Positions 15,393 to 15,430 of a stretch of 15,430 nt of DNA are shown piece after piece. Source of the DNA: Kiritimatiellia bacterium (GTDB lineage Bacteria > Verrucomicrobiota > Kiritimatiellia > SLAD01). Position 1 is the first letter of the stretch, and each line of letters begins with the position of its first letter. The stretch spans positions 1 through 15,430 of the forward strand of contig SLCI01000087.1 of assembly GCA_007125875.1 (NCBI GenBank). Reading direction: 5' to 3'. Both the position numbers and the translations under genes were made by a program. The notes beneath the pieces were generated by a model. The model saw nothing but the letters and a program-made list of their open reading frames with translations, had not been told where the DNA came from and ran no database searches.

Positions 15393-15430
15393 TGAGAATG
15401 CAGTGAAAAGGTTTAACAACTGGTACAACA

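Larger units (their letters stand above)
15073..15430. other. Non-coding right end with structured repeats
   Basis: This 358-base stretch has no convincing gene. The open frames in it are short, have no family resemblance or SD, and run through the inverted repeats. It contains a G-run, a large hairpin of tandem units (15146-15234), and a GC-rich block of inverted repeats (about 15300-15395). The last bases (about 15411-15430) contain AACTGGTACAACA, which resembles a regulator half-site but is cut by the window edge. Confidence 0.7.

Noticed and set aside
15373..15430. Intrinsic terminator or regulator operator at the right edge
   Set aside because: The hairpin has no T-run, and the AACTGGTACAACA segment is only a partial half-site cut by the window edge.

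Overview
This is a bacterial chromosomal window, densely coded and moderately GC-rich, with short intergenic gaps and few clear Shine-Dalgarno sites. Ten complete protein genes and one cut at the left edge account for nearly all of it. I see no phage, transposase, rRNA, tRNA or CRISPR. Taxonomy cannot be fixed from these genes. The phosphoglycerate-mutase-like gene behind hom, the weak SD usage and the repeat-like block at the right end made me think of the PVC group (Verrucomicrobiota, Kiritimatiellota or Planctomycetota), but that is a low-confidence impression.

Left block, minus strand (about 5416 down to 1): an endonuclease III/MagIII-like DNA glycosylase, a lipoprotein alpha/beta hydrolase, protein adenylyltransferase SelO, homoserine dehydrogenase (hom), and the start of an archaeal-type phosphoglycerate-mutase-like protein that runs off the left edge. 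The last two form a threonine-pathway pair: this mutase-like family is a proposed homoserine kinase. The copy here has lost expected N-terminal active-site residues.

Middle (5476-10287): a metallo-beta-lactamase/beta-CASP RNase-like protein on the plus strand meets, tail to tail, an unrecognised membrane protein with a probable bacterial PH-like domain on the minus strand. A MATE-family transporter and a GT4 glycosyltransferase follow on the plus strand as a probable two-gene operon.

Right block (10280-15072, minus strand): a CCA-adding-type tRNA nucleotidyltransferase, then a very large protein of 1124 residues. It joins a GT4-like glycosyltransferase, a Kdo/WaaP-type kinase and a clan GH-A-like glycoside hydrolase barrel with its usual C-terminal beta domain. 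It converges with, and overlaps by 8 bases, the stand-alone GT4 gene. The transporter, the glycosyltransferase and the three-domain protein suggest a small cell-surface glycan or lipopolysaccharide-core locus. The three-domain protein is the strongest candidate here for something undescribed, partly because two of its presumed catalytic glutamates appear replaced.

Right end (15073-15430): no credible gene. It holds a 37+37 base imperfect inverted repeat whose arms are made of 13-base tandem units, followed by a GC-rich block with further perfect inverted repeats. It looks like a dispersed intergenic repeat or a structured leader.
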